Assembly: GCA_051006995.1 (NCBI GenBank)
Contig: JBPCSQ010000008.1
Location: forward strand, 160,303-224,302
Direction of reading: 5' to 3'
Origin: JAIQGF01 sp051006995
GTDB taxonomy: Bacteria > Acidobacteriota > Terriglobia > Terriglobales > Acidobacteriaceae
Length of the DNA stretch: 64,000 nt
This document shows positions 1 to 8,382 of this stretch, in pieces (within the stretch, counting starts at the first letter, position 1; every line of letters starts with the position of its first letter). Made by a program: the position numbers and the translations under genes. Under the pieces are notes generated by a model. That model was given only the letters and a program-made list of their open reading frames with translations, searched no databases and was not told the DNA's origin.

Positions 1-330
1 CGAGCCCGGCTTCGAAATCAGGAAAGTGGACCAGGCATAGACGAATCCGGCCAGCGGTCCGTAGCCGTCGCGCAGGTAGATGTACTCGCCGCCGGCCTCC
101 GGTTTCATGGCGCCCAACTCGGAGTAGGTCAAGGCGCCCAGGAATGACAGCGCGCCGCCGGCAATCCATGCCAGGTACACCAGCTTCGCTGAGCCGACCG
201 CTTGCATCATCTCCGCGGGCACCAGAAAAATTCCCGTGCCGATGATGGTGCCCACCACCACCGCCGACGCGTGGGTCGCGGTCAGCTCGCGCGCCAAGCC
301 CAGGGCAGTCTGCGGCTTCAATTCAGCCAT
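1..330 (-). CDS. APC-family amino acid permease, N-terminal part (cut by window edge)
   Basis: Reading the reverse strand from an ATG at 330 gives 110 codons open to the window edge, so only the N-terminus is present. The protein begins MAELKPQTALGLARELTATH and continues with a hydrophobic helix containing VVGTIIGTGIFLVP, the glycine-rich TM1 signature of APC superfamily amino acid permeases, then a second helix and PEAGGEYIYLRDGYGPLAGF, the conserved loop before TM3. It would be an inner-membrane amino acid/cation symporter or exchanger; the substrate cannot be told. Its start overlaps the stop of the upstream symporter gene by 8 bp (ATGGCTGA), so the two are probably co-transcribed and translationally coupled. 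Confidence 0.85.
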   Translation of the reverse strand, partial: MAELKPQTALGLARELTATHASAVVVGTIIGTGIFLVPAEMMQAVGSAKLVYLAWIAGGALSFLGALTYSELGAMKPEAGGEYIYLRDGYGPLAGFVYAWSTFLISKPGS

Positions 331-1798
331 GCGCGCGCTCCGCCGGTCCAGTCATCACAAGGCTGGCAGCATAACCGACTGCAAAGGTAACGCTGGTGCC
401 GATCATGACGTACCAGGTCCAGGGCACCTTCGTAGCAAGCCAGATGTACAGTTCCAGGGCGAATCCCACCGCCATGCCGAGTATTGCGCCGCGTTCGTTG
501 GCGCGACGCGTGAGCACGCCCAGAAGAAATACTCCCAGCATCGCGCCGTACGCGACTGACGCAAGGGACAGCCCGACCTCGACGACGCGGCCGCCCCGGC
601 GCGACAGGATCGCCAGCGCGAACAGCACCAGTCCCCATGCGATGGTCGAAACGCGGGAGACCAGCATCCGCCGCTTCTCCGGCGCGTCCGGATAACGCCG
701 CAGGTAGAAATCCACGATTGAGCTGGACGACAGAGAGTTCAGCGCGGCGCTCAGGTTCGACATCGCCGCCGCCAGGATCGCGGCGATCAGCAGCCCCGAG
801 ATGCCGTGCGGCATCTGGGTCACGATAAAGTCGGGGAAGATGCGGTCCGAGCGGGTGAATGCCGTGGCCGGCGGCATCAGCCGGTAGAAGGCCCAGAGTC
901 CGACGCCCACGGCGAGAAACAAGGCGAATTGCAGCAGGATAACCAGCCCGCTGGTCAGCAGCGCGGTCTTCGATTGGCGTTCATTGCGCGCCGCCAGCAG
1001 CCGCTGCACCATCAACTGGTCTGTTCCGTGACTCGCCGTCGTCAAGAACGTTCCGCCGATGATTCCGGACCAGAACGTATAGGTGGTAAAGAAGCTGGGC
1101 GAGAAATCGAAGACCTGGAACTTGCCCGCCGATGCGGCCATGGAATGAATCGTGTTCCAGCCGCCGGGCACGCGGTGCACCAGCGTCAGAAATCCCACCA
1201 GCGTGCCGGAAATGTAGATCGCCATCTGCACCACGTCGGTCCAGATGACGGCCGTCAGACCACCTTCAAAGGTGTAGATCAGCGTCAACGCAGTCACGAT
1301 GGCAATGGCGGCCAGGTCGCGTCCAAAATCCGAAAAGCCGGCCAGCATCCCGCCGAGCGCGATTCCCACCACGATGGAGACGGCAAACACGCGCACCCCC
1401 TCGGCGGCAGCGCGGGTCGCCAGGAACAACCCGGCAGTGAGTGAGCGCAGCCTGCCGCCGAAGCGGCGGTCAATCAGCTGGTACGCGGTAAACATCTCAC
1501 CGCGGAAATACTGCGGGATGAAAATCAGGCTGATGATGACCCGCGCCACCAGGTACCCGAGCACCACCTGGAGGAAGGTGAAGTTTGTGTCGTACGCCAG
1601 GCCGGGAATGCTGATGATGGTGAGCGTGCTGGTTTCCGCGGCGACGATGGAGAGCGCAATCGCCCACCAGGGCACGTTTCGGTCGGCGAGGAAGTAATCG
1701 CGGAGCGAGCGCTGGCGACGGCGGAAACTGATGCCGAACGCGGTGATACCCGCGAGATACACGGCAACGAGAAGCAGATCCAGCCGGTCCAGGCCCAT
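323..1798 (-). CDS. Sodium:solute symporter (SSS) family transporter
   Basis: A 491-residue polytopic membrane protein of the usual SSS length. The N-terminus (DLLLVAVYLAGITAFGISF) is TM1, followed by YFLADRNVPWWAIALSIVAAETSTLT, the typical SSS TM1-TM2 region, and GGLTAVIWTDVVQM, a well-conserved SSS signature around residue 190. It should import a small organic solute with Na+. The family covers sugars, sialic acid, amino acids and vitamins. A BadF-type sugar kinase lies divergently 110-130 bp away, so an amino sugar or other sugar is a reasonable guess but no more. The ATG at 1798 is the start; the 3' end overlaps the permease gene by 8 bp. Confidence 0.85.
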   Translation of the reverse strand: MGLDRLDLLLVAVYLAGITAFGISFRRRQRSLRDYFLADRNVPWWAIALSIVAAETSTLTIISIPGLAYDTNFTFLQVVLGYLVARVIISLIFIPQYFRGEMFTAYQLIDRRFGGRLRSLTAGLFLATRAAAEGVRVFAVSIVVGIALGGMLAGFSDFGRDLAAIAIVTALTLIYTFEGGLTAVIWTDVVQMAIYISGTLVGFLTLVHRVPGGWNTIHSMAASAGKFQVFDFSPSFFTTYTFWSGIIGGTFLTTASHGTDQLMVQRLLAARNERQSKTALLTSGLVILLQFALFLAVGVGLWAFYRLMPPATAFTRSDRIFPDFIVTQMPHGISGLLIAAILAAAMSNLSAALNSLSSSSIVDFYLRRYPDAPEKRRMLVSRVSTIAWGLVLFALAILSRRGGRVVEVGLSLASVAYGAMLGVFLLGVLTRRANERGAILGMAVGFALELYIWLATKVPWTWYVMIGTSVTFAVGYAASLVMTGPAERAHG

Positions 1799-1929
1799 GC
1801 TTTTCCATCAGCGCAGAAAACGCGAAGATCATAGCGGCATTCGCGCGCCCGCGCATTAGCCAACCCGGTTCGGCGAGCGGAAAAAGCAATCCCGGGCGGC
1901 GTACCCTCGTGATAAAAAATACAAAATTC

Positions 1930-2847
1930 ATGGCTCTTTTCCTCGGTATCGACGGCGGAGGCACGAAGACCACATGTGCCGTAGGCGATGAAACATTGCT
2001 CCGGGCTACGGCCACCGTCGGCGGCTCGGCCATGTTGCGTGTCCCCGCCGACCAGGCGCGCAGCAATCTGCGCAATGCGGTGATTCAATGTTGCAAAGCC
2101 GCTGGAGTGGATCCCTCGCACATGGATGCCGCGGTCGTGGGCGTCTCCGGCGCTTCTGTTCCGAACGTTGTGGACGCGGTCCGCAGCACGGTTCGCGAGC
2201 TGGTGAGCTGTGAGGTTGCCGTGGTTTCCGATATCGCGATTGCCCTCGAGGCCGCTTTTGCCGGCGGACCGGGCATTGTCGTCATCGCCGGAACCGGCTC
2301 GATTGCCACCGGACGCAATGCGGCAGGCCATCTAGCGCGCTCCGGCGGCTGGGGGCGCGTCGTCTCCGATGAAGGTTCGGCCTATTGGATCGCGAAGCGC
2401 GCGGTCGCAGCCGCCCTCGAAGAGCACGAATGCGGGCGCGATGTCTTGCTGAGGGATATCCTGGCCGCGTGGAAACTCACCGGCCCGGAAGAGCTCATCA
2501 AAATCGCCAACGCTGCACCGGCGCCGAACTTCGCCGAGTTGTTTCCGCAACTCGTTCGGCACGGAGCAGCGGAAGCCGCATTGACTGCGATTTTCCACGA
2601 AGCGGGAGAGGCCCTGGCATCGCTTGTGCAGAACGTGAAGCAGAGACTGTGGAGGCCGCACGATCGGATGCGGGTGGCAATTACTGGCGGCGTCTTCGAG
2701 CACGCGCCCGAGGTGCAGCGACTATTCGCCGATATTATTTCCAGAGACCCTGAGGTCGAGCTCGTGCCTGGTCTGATCGAGCCGGTACGTGGCGCCTTGT
2801 GGATGGCGGCGCGGGTATCAGGCCGAGAATTGCGGTCGAGTCCATGA
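1930..2847 (+). CDS. BadF/BadG-type ATPase, N-acetylglucosamine-kinase-like
   Basis: The protein starts MALFLGIDGGGTKTTCAVGD: the DGGGTKT phosphate-1 loop of the ASKHA (sugar kinase/actin/hsp70) fold. A second glycine-rich motif, VVIAGTGSIATGRN near residue 120, is the phosphate-2 loop and is followed by SGGWGRVVSDEGSAYWI, typical of GlcNAc kinases in the BadF/BadG/BcrA/BcrD family. At 305 residues it matches the kinases rather than the dehydratase activators, and there is no cysteine cluster for an Fe-S activator. Likely role: ATP-dependent phosphorylation of an amino sugar in the cytoplasm, perhaps in cell-wall recycling. An in-frame GTG at 1909 is an alternative start; ATG 1930 is preferred because it places the phosphate loop at residue 8 as in relatives. 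Confidence 0.8.
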   Translation: MALFLGIDGGGTKTTCAVGDETLLRATATVGGSAMLRVPADQARSNLRNAVIQCCKAAGVDPSHMDAAVVGVSGASVPNVVDAVRSTVRELVSCEVAVVSDIAIALEAAFAGGPGIVVIAGTGSIATGRNAAGHLARSGGWGRVVSDEGSAYWIAKRAVAAALEEHECGRDVLLRDILAAWKLTGPEELIKIANAAPAPNFAELFPQLVRHGAAEAALTAIFHEAGEALASLVQNVKQRLWRPHDRMRVAITGGVFEHAPEVQRLFADIISRDPEVELVPGLIEPVRGALWMAARVSGRELRSSP

Positions 2848-3581
2848 GCGACCATGGTCCCGGCGCCGAGCATGCGGAAGAGTTGCTGCGCAATCATTCG
2901 CTCGAGGAATTGCGCGCCGTGGCCGCCGGTTCCGTCCTGACGGAAGAACTCGCGCTGGCCTTGCTGCAACATCACGACCTGCCCCACCAGGTCCTCGAAA
3001 CCATGTCCAAGAACGGCGCCATCATGAAGCACCGCAAGGTGATTGTCGCCGTGGTTTCACATCCGCACACGCCGCGGCACGTTTCGCTGCCCGTCTGCCG
3101 CCACCTCTACACGTTCGAGCTCATGCACATCGCGCTGATGCCGGGGATCGCCGCCGACCTGAAGGTCTCCATCGAGGAGGCGCTGATGAATCGCATGGAG
3201 TCCATCTCCTCGGGCGAGCGGTTGACCCTTGCCAAGCGCGGTTCCACGCGGGTCGCAGCCGCGCTGCTGGCGGACTCCGACGACCGGGTGCGCGATGCCG
3301 CGCTGCTCAATCCGCACATGACGGAGGCATGGGTGGTGAAGGCGCTGATGAGAGACGACGCCCCCGCGCCGATGGTGCAGGCTATCTGCCGTCATCCGAA
3401 GTGGTCGTTGCGCCGCGACGTGCAGATCGCCCTTCTGCGCAACGAGAAGACGCCCATGGCCCGGGCCGTGTCCATCGCGCAGCAGATACCGACGCAAGTG
3501 CTGCGCGACGTGCTGAGTCACTCGCGGCTCGCCGCCAACGTCAAGTCATACTTGATGGCGGAACTGCAGAAGCGGAAGTGA
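2844..3581 (+). CDS. Helical-repeat (HEAT/LRV-like) protein of unknown function
   Basis: The ATG at 2844 overlaps the stop of the kinase gene (ATGA), which indicates coupled translation and decides this start over the in-frame ATG at 2799. The 245-residue product has no signal peptide or membrane helix. It consists of repeated short helices: units such as ALLADSDDRVRDAALLNPHM and AICRHPKWSLRRDVQIALLR look like HEAT or leucine-rich-variant (LRV) repeats, which form protein-binding solenoids. I do not recognise a catalytic motif. Its function is unknown; it is probably a scaffold expressed with the kinase. Confidence 0.7.
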   Translation: MSDHGPGAEHAEELLRNHSLEELRAVAAGSVLTEELALALLQHHDLPHQVLETMSKNGAIMKHRKVIVAVVSHPHTPRHVSLPVCRHLYTFELMHIALMPGIAADLKVSIEEALMNRMESISSGERLTLAKRGSTRVAAALLADSDDRVRDAALLNPHMTEAWVVKALMRDDAPAPMVQAICRHPKWSLRRDVQIALLRNEKTPMARAVSIAQQIPTQVLRDVLSHSRLAANVKSYLMAELQKRK

Positions 3582-3586
3582 CTGAC

Positions 3587-3665
3587 AGTTCCCAGTTCTA
3601 AGTTCCGAGTTCCAGTGCTTTAAACCCACTGGCTCGGAACTCGGAACAGGCAACGCGGAACTCGC
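3587..3665. repeat. Heptamer repeat array with inverted arms
   Basis: The left arm is AGTTCCC AGTTCTA AGTTCCG AGTTCCA, four tandem 7-mers. The right arm holds the reverse complement units GGAACTC GGAAC...GGAACTC. Between the arms is CCAGTGCTTTAAACCCACTGG, itself palindromic at its ends. It sits between convergent genes and can fold into a long hairpin. It is one of about a dozen such arrays in the window. Confidence 0.8.
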
Positions 3666-3666
3666 A

Positions 3667-3697
3667 AGAAAAAAGCGCGCCCTCACGAGCGCGCTTT
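3667..3697 (-). terminator. Rho-independent terminator of the SYLF lipoprotein gene
   Basis: AAAGCGCGC (3672-3680) pairs with GCGCGCTTT (3689-3697) around an 8-nt loop. Read on the minus strand the stem is followed by a T-rich run (TTTTTTCTT), so it terminates the minus-strand gene ending at 3717. Confidence 0.75.
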
Positions 3698-3716
3698 CTC
3701 GTTGTTACGTAATCAG

Positions 3717-4451
3717 CTACTGATTATTGGCCGCCTGCACGAAATCGTGCTGCACGGCAGCCACGAACTGCCGCGCGTCAGCGGGGGTCGGTACCTGTCC
3801 GGACAGGATCGTGCGGAAGGGCACGCTCTTGCCGTACATGGCTACGGTAGTGTCCATGTCCTGCGAGACCTTGGCGCCGCTCAGGTCTAGACCGGCGAAC
3901 AACCCCTTGGTCCGCGAGTAGCTCAGGATTTCGCTGTTCATCTTGATGTCCGTCGCGGCCTGTGCGTGGCGACCCACCGGGCCGGCAGCCACGGAAGCTT
4001 CGCCTCCCAGCTTCAACTTGTCGTTCAGCAGGCTCTGTACCGCGCCGTCATTCATGAACAACAGCACGATATCCGCCGACTGGACGCCGATCTGCGCGCC
4101 CCAGCTTCCACCGCTCAATGCGATCGGCGCCGGTGCGCTCCATCCGTTGGCGGTGCGGCAGGTGGCCAGGCCCCGGCCATGCTGTCCGCCGAACACGAAG
4201 CCGCCCTTCACCATGTCGGGAATTACGGCCACGCACTTGGCCCTGGACAGCATCGTGTCAGGAATGCTGTTGTCAGGTGCGGAAATCAGCGCATTCAGGT
4301 CGTTGGTCGCCATGCTGACGCGGTCGGCAACCTGCGCCTTTTGCGTGTCCACGCCTGCCGGCGTCGCCGCCGTGGCCGGCTTCTTGCTGCACCCCACGGC
4401 CACTAGTAACGCGCACACTAAGACAAAAACGATTGGCACCAGCTTCTTCAT
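3717..4451 (-). CDS. SYLF (Ysc84) domain lipoprotein
   Basis: The start is placed at ATG 4451, preceded by AGGGGAG at good spacing. This gives MKKLVPIVFVLVCALLVAVG followed by C21, a clear lipoprotein signal with lipobox VAVGC. The longer in-frame start at 4622 would bury this signal. The 244-residue protein matches the SYLF/Ysc84 family: SRAKCVAVIPDMVKGGFVFGG, a GLATCRTANGW segment, SGGSWGAQIGVQSADIVLLF, and a C-terminal part with SRTKGLFAGLDLSGAKVSQD. Eukaryotic SYLF domains bind lipid and actin; the bacterial periplasmic members have no firm function but probably bind membrane lipid. It is followed by a terminator and is apparently monocistronic. Confidence 0.85.
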   Translation of the reverse strand: MKKLVPIVFVLVCALLVAVGCSKKPATAATPAGVDTQKAQVADRVSMATNDLNALISAPDNSIPDTMLSRAKCVAVIPDMVKGGFVFGGQHGRGLATCRTANGWSAPAPIALSGGSWGAQIGVQSADIVLLFMNDGAVQSLLNDKLKLGGEASVAAGPVGRHAQAATDIKMNSEILSYSRTKGLFAGLDLSGAKVSQDMDTTVAMYGKSVPFRTILSGQVPTPADARQFVAAVQHDFVQAANNQ

Positions 4452-4618
4452 CGAGTGCTCCCCTCTGCCTCTCAGAACTCGGCCGGCAGCTCCGCTGGGA
4501 GCTGTGGCCTTTAGCTGGTTGGAAGTAAGCTGTGGCCCCTGGTTTGCCACGAATCGGCAGGTTCTCTCGATTTCTCCTATTCGGGCGAGCGGGTAATTTC
4601 GAGCCACGAATCTGCGAC

Positions 4619-6499
4619 TCATTTTCTGAAGTGCTGGCGGATGGCCTCGGCCTGGGGCTTGCTGACCACCGCGGATAGCGCCGCTTCATCGGCTTCTTTC
4701 ACCGCCTGCAAGCTGCCGAAATGCTGCAGCAGGCGGCGGGTGGTACGCTCGCCGACGCCGGGGATCTCCCGCAATTCCGTGCTGCGGTCGCGCATCTCGC
4801 GCCGCTTGCGATGGAAGGTAACGGCGAAACGGTGGGCCTCGTCGCGGATGAGCTGCACCAGGTGGAGCACCGGCGAATGCCGGTCGAGCACAACCGGCTC
4901 GTCCTCCTGCCCGTGGATGTAGATGATCTCCTCGCGCTTGGCAATCGCGGCCAGCGGCTGGTGGGTGATCTCCAGCGACTCCAGCGCCTCGGCGGCGGCG
5001 TGTAACTGCCCGATGCCGCCATCAATCAGCACCAGGCTCGGCATCTTGGCTTTTTCTTCCTGCACGCGCTTATAGCGACGGCCCACCACCTCGCGCATGG
5101 AGGCGAAATCGTCTACGCCTTCGACGGTGCGGATGATGAACTTGCGATAGTCGCTCTTCTTCATCTTTCCGTCTTCCCAGACGACCATGGAAGCGACCGT
5201 TTCCGCGCCCTGAATGTGCGAGATGTCAAAGCACTCAACGCGCCGCGGCAACTCGGGCAAGGTGAGTGCGTCCTGCAGCGCTTCCTGGATGACTTTGGTC
5301 GCCGGCTTCATCACCCGGAAACGCTGGTCGAAGGATTGCTTCGCGTTTTGTCCGGCCAGGTCAATCAGAGAACGCTTTTCGCCGCGCTGCGGAACGTTGA
5401 TCCAGACCTTGTGAGAGCAGCTTTCGGAGAGCAGTTCCTGCAGCATCTCGCGATCCTCGAACTCCACCGGGACGTAAATGTCTTTCGGCACGTACTGCTG
5501 CTCGATGTAAACCTGCTTAAGGAGAGCGCTGAAGAAGGTTCCAGGGTCGAAGGAGTGCGAAGTGCCAAGTGCTAAGTGCGAAGAGTGTGATAGCCGGGTT
5601 TCACTTCGCACTTCGTACTTGGCACTTGATACTTCTTCGGGCAGGTCTTCCCAGAAAAATTCGCGCCGGTCGAGCACGCGCCCGCCGCGCATGTGGAACA
5701 AGTTGACGGCGAGCATGTGGTTTTCCCAGTGATAGCCGAAGACGTCGGCATCACTGCCCTCGGCGGCGGCCATGCGCTGCTTGTCCTGGAGCTGCTCGAC
5801 CGTCGAAATCAGGTCGCGGTACTTGGCCGCCAGCTCATACTGCTGCTGCTCGGCGGCAGCTTCCATGCGGCGCTCCAGCGAGCGCGAAAGCTCCGTCTGC
5901 CGTCCTTCCAAAAACATCTTCACGTCGTGCACGGCTTCCTGATAACGCTCCGGCGTGGTGAGCCCCTGCACGCACGGCCCGAGGCAGCGCCCGATGTAGT
6001 ACTGCAGGCAGGGCCGCGGGTGATAGCGGGTCAGGTCCACCTTGCAGCTCGGGATCAGAAAATGGCGGTGGATCAAATCGGTGATGCGGTAGGCCAGACT
6101 GGCAGGGAAGTACGGGCCGTAGTAGTGGCTGCCGTCCTTCTTCAACCTTCGGGTGACGAATACCCGGGGAAAGCGTTCACCCAGCGTGAGTTTGACGTAG
6201 GGGTAAGTCTTGTCGTCGCGCAGCAGGATGTTGAAGCGCGGCTGCTTCTGCTTGATCAGGTTGTTCTCGAGGGCGAGGGCTTCCTTCTCGTTGTCAACGA
6301 CGATGTACTCGACATCCACCGCTTCGCGCAGCAGGCTGCCGGTCTTGGCGTCCTCGGCGCGGCCCTCGACGAAGTAGCTCCGCACCCGGCTGCGCAGGCT
6401 CTTGGCCTTGCCGACGTAGATCACCTCGCCGTCGGCGTTCTTGTAGAGGTACACGCCGGGCTGGGTGGGAAGAGTGCGGATTTTCTGGAGCAGATCCAT
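4619..6499 (-). CDS. uvrC: UvrABC excinuclease subunit C, with repeat-derived in-frame insert
   Basis: Subunit C makes the incisions in nucleotide excision repair. The start ATG at 6499 gives MDLLQKIRTLPTQPGVYLYK, the normal UvrC beginning; a start at 6598 would add 33 unrelated residues. In order: GIY-YIG nuclease domain (PGVYLYKNADGEVIYVGKAKSL), the Cys-containing PCLQYYIGRCLGPC segment, a UVR (UvrB-binding) helix near 200-235, the RNase H-like endonuclease domain (VECFDISHIQGAETVASMVV, LVLIDGGIGQL), and a C-terminal (HhH)2 region (REIPGVGERTTRRLLQHFGS). At 626 residues it is of normal length. Residues about 288-315 are encoded by a heptamer palindrome (5555-5637) and have no counterpart that I know in UvrC; the frame stays open, so the gene is probably functional. 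Confidence 0.95.
   Translation of the reverse strand: MDLLQKIRTLPTQPGVYLYKNADGEVIYVGKAKSLRSRVRSYFVEGRAEDAKTGSLLREAVDVEYIVVDNEKEALALENNLIKQKQPRFNILLRDDKTYPYVKLTLGERFPRVFVTRRLKKDGSHYYGPYFPASLAYRITDLIHRHFLIPSCKVDLTRYHPRPCLQYYIGRCLGPCVQGLTTPERYQEAVHDVKMFLEGRQTELSRSLERRMEAAAEQQQYELAAKYRDLISTVEQLQDKQRMAAAEGSDADVFGYHWENHMLAVNLFHMRGGRVLDRREFFWEDLPEEVSSAKYEVRSETRLSHSSHLALGTSHSFDPGTFFSALLKQVYIEQQYVPKDIYVPVEFEDREMLQELLSESCSHKVWINVPQRGEKRSLIDLAGQNAKQSFDQRFRVMKPATKVIQEALQDALTLPELPRRVECFDISHIQGAETVASMVVWEDGKMKKSDYRKFIIRTVEGVDDFASMREVVGRRYKRVQEEKAKMPSLVLIDGGIGQLHAAAEALESLEITHQPLAAIAKREEIIYIHGQEDEPVVLDRHSPVLHLVQLIRDEAHRFAVTFHRKRREMRDRSTELREIPGVGERTTRRLLQHFGSLQAVKEADEAALSAVVSKPQAEAIRQHFRK
5555..5637. repeat. 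Heptamer palindrome inserted inside uvrC
   Basis: The left arm is GTGCGAA GTGCCAA GTGCTAA GTGCGAA (5555-5582). The right arm is ACTTCGC ACTTCGT ACTTGGC ACTTGAT ACTT (5603-5634), the reverse-complement form, with a 20-nt loop. The arms differ from the flanking uvrC sequence and encode low-complexity residues (KYEVRSETRLSHSSHLALG). Confidence 0.85.
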
Positions 6500-6784
6500 C
6501 GCTCTTATGAGATTAGCAGGGCTGTCGGGCCGGGTAAAAATTCTACTGGTGCGGCCAGGAATTCCTGCTGCTCTCCGGCTCAGCTCTGGTCGGGCCAAAG
6601 AATCCTTGCAGAATCAATTGCTTACGGCGGTCGTGCCAATCGAATAAATGGCAGCAGTCTTGCTCTTCCCAAAGCGCCGTCGCCTTGCCCGGCTCTGTGG
6701 AACGATGCCGCCGCGCGGCAGTTATGAGCACCCGGCCTAGTGAAGTGGACCGGGGCACCCGGAATCTTGAAGGAGTCTTCCCCC

Positions 6785-7510
6785 ATGAACCGTAGCCTGA
6801 TCGCACTGATCGCCGCCGCCAGCATGTTCGTAACAGTCGGTTGCGCGTCGAAGAAGTACGTGCGCAACGAAACTGCGCCCACCATCAACAAGACCAATGA
6901 ACTCGACGACCTGACCGCCAAGAACACGCGCGACATTCGCGATACCGACACGCGCGCCCAGCAGGGCATCCAGACAGTGCAGGCCAAGGCCGCCGCCGCC
7001 GATCAGAAGGCGATGGCTGCCGGCCAGGCCGCCGACCAGGCGCAGACGCTGGCCTCCTCGGCCGCCAATCGCGCCAACTCGCTGACCGGAACCGTCGCCA
7101 ACCTGGACAACTTCCGCCCCGTGGTCGAGACCTCGGTGCATTTCGGCTTCGACAAGTTCGAGCTGACGTCCAAGGCGCGCAAGGCGCTGGATGAACTCGG
7201 CGCCGAGCTGCCCAATGCCAAGCACTACATCGTGGTGGTGGACGGCAACACCGATTCGGTCGGTAACGCCAATTACAACTACGTGCTCAGCAAGCGCCGC
7301 GCCGACTCGGTGATCGAGTATCTGGCGACCAAGTACCAGATTCCGGCGCACAAGATCTACATCATCGGACTGGGCAAGGATAAGCCGGTGGCGCCAAACG
7401 CCTCGACGGCCGGGCGCGCCAAGAACCGGCGTGTGGACGTCCGCCTGATGACCAACGTCGCTGAAAACAGCACCTCGGCTTCGGCCAGCGTGCCACAGCA
7501 ACAGCAATAG
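6785..7510 (+). CDS. OmpA-family peptidoglycan-binding lipoprotein with coiled-coil stalk
   Basis: ATG 6785 follows GAAGGAG at good spacing. The product starts MNRSLIALIAAASMFVTVG-C20, a lipoprotein signal peptide. Residues 25-105 are Ala/Gln/Asp-rich with heptad character (an Lpp-like coiled coil: DIRDTDTRAQQGIQTVQAKA). Residues 115-230 are an OmpA C-terminal domain: VHFGFDKFELTSKARKALDE, then NTDSVGNANYNYVLSKRRAD with the Asp and Arg positions that bind diaminopimelate in OmpA/Pal domains, and NRRVDVRL at the end. It should sit in the outer membrane and clamp peptidoglycan. Unlike Pal it has a long stalk. It is followed by a strong terminator. Confidence 0.9.
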   Translation: MNRSLIALIAAASMFVTVGCASKKYVRNETAPTINKTNELDDLTAKNTRDIRDTDTRAQQGIQTVQAKAAAADQKAMAAGQAADQAQTLASSAANRANSLTGTVANLDNFRPVVETSVHFGFDKFELTSKARKALDELGAELPNAKHYIVVVDGNTDSVGNANYNYVLSKRRADSVIEYLATKYQIPAHKIYIIGLGKDKPVAPNASTAGRAKNRRVDVRLMTNVAENSTSASASVPQQQQ

Positions 7511-7544
7511 GTTTTCTCCCCTCCCCCAAGGAGCCTTCGCGAAC

Positions 7545-7580
7545 GGCCGCCTCTCTTCCCCCGGAGAGGCGGTCTTTTTT
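7545..7580 (+). terminator. Rho-independent terminator after the OmpA-like gene
   Basis: GGCCGCCTCTC (7545-7555) pairs with GAGAGGCGGTC (7564-7574), 11 bp with one G-T pair, and is followed directly by TTTTTT. Confidence 0.9.
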
Positions 7581-7647
7581 CTTAGTGCCACGTGCTAAGC
7601 GGCCATGCGACTAATGTGAGTTCCCGGGGTTATGTAGAATCATCCTG

Positions 7648-8382
7648 ATGTCCCGGTCGCCATACATCACATTTGCGATCTTGCTGTTGAGCCTGTGCGC
7701 GCTGGCGCAGGACAAGCAAGGCTCCGACCAGCAGCTTCCCGACGCGCCGCAGCCGCAGGCGCAACCCGCTCCGCCTCCACCTCCGCCTCAGCAGGAGCAG
7801 CCGCCAGAGCAGAAGCCGGCTTCAGGGCCGAAGAAGGTGCTGAGGCGCGCCAAACCCAATTGCATCCAGATTTTCGGCCGCGAGGATTGCCGCGGGCAAT
7901 CCGAGCAGGAAAAAGAGTCGGAAGCGAAGCAAGCCGAGCAGGAGCGGCGACAAATACCCGCCAACCAGCCGGCGCCGCGCTCCTCGCAGGAGAGCTCCAG
8001 CAAGGACCAGCCAGGTTTGGGTCCGATGCCCGGCGCCAGTTCCGACTACGGCCATCAGGCGAAGCCCTATGATCCGCACCGTGCCGACAAGGACGTCGAG
8101 GTCGGCGACTTCTACTTCAAGCGTGAAAATTATCGCGCTGCCGAATCACGCTACGCGGGAGCCCTGGAATGGATGCCGAACAATGCCATCGCGTTCTTCA
8201 AGCTGGCGCAGGCGCAGGAAAAGCTCGGCAAGACGGACCAGGCGCGCGGCAATTACCAGCAATATCTGAAGATCCTGCCCAGCGGTGAGAGATCGGCGGA
8301 AGCCAGGCAAGCCCTGGCCCGTCTCAATGGCTCCGCCAGGGAAACCCCGCCTACTTCTCCGCCCGCTCAAAATCGCCAGTAG
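7648..8382 (+). CDS. Secreted proline-rich TPR protein
   Basis: MSRSPYITFAILLLSLCALAQ is a signal peptide. Residues 28-60 are Pro/Gln-rich (a run of seven prolines), and residues 60-135 are charged and disordered, including NCIQIFGREDCRGQ with two cysteines that may form a disulfide. Residues 147-225 hold about two TPR units: DVEVGDFYFKRENYRAAESR and NNAIAFFKLAQAQEKLGKTD. Such proteins are common secreted or periplasmic interaction modules in Acidobacteriota, but the partner is unknown. The 3' end overlaps the convergent lipoprotein gene by 32 bp. Confidence 0.75.
   Translation: MSRSPYITFAILLLSLCALAQDKQGSDQQLPDAPQPQAQPAPPPPPPQQEQPPEQKPASGPKKVLRRAKPNCIQIFGREDCRGQSEQEKESEAKQAEQERRQIPANQPAPRSSQESSSKDQPGLGPMPGASSDYGHQAKPYDPHRADKDVEVGDFYFKRENYRAAESRYAGALEWMPNNAIAFFKLAQAQEKLGKTDQARGNYQQYLKILPSGERSAEARQALARLNGSARETPPTSPPAQNRQ

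Noticed and set aside
6737..7591. 284-residue minus-strand ORF over the OmpA-like gene
   Set aside because: Shadow of the OmpA-domain gene, which has a signal peptide, ribosome site and terminator.
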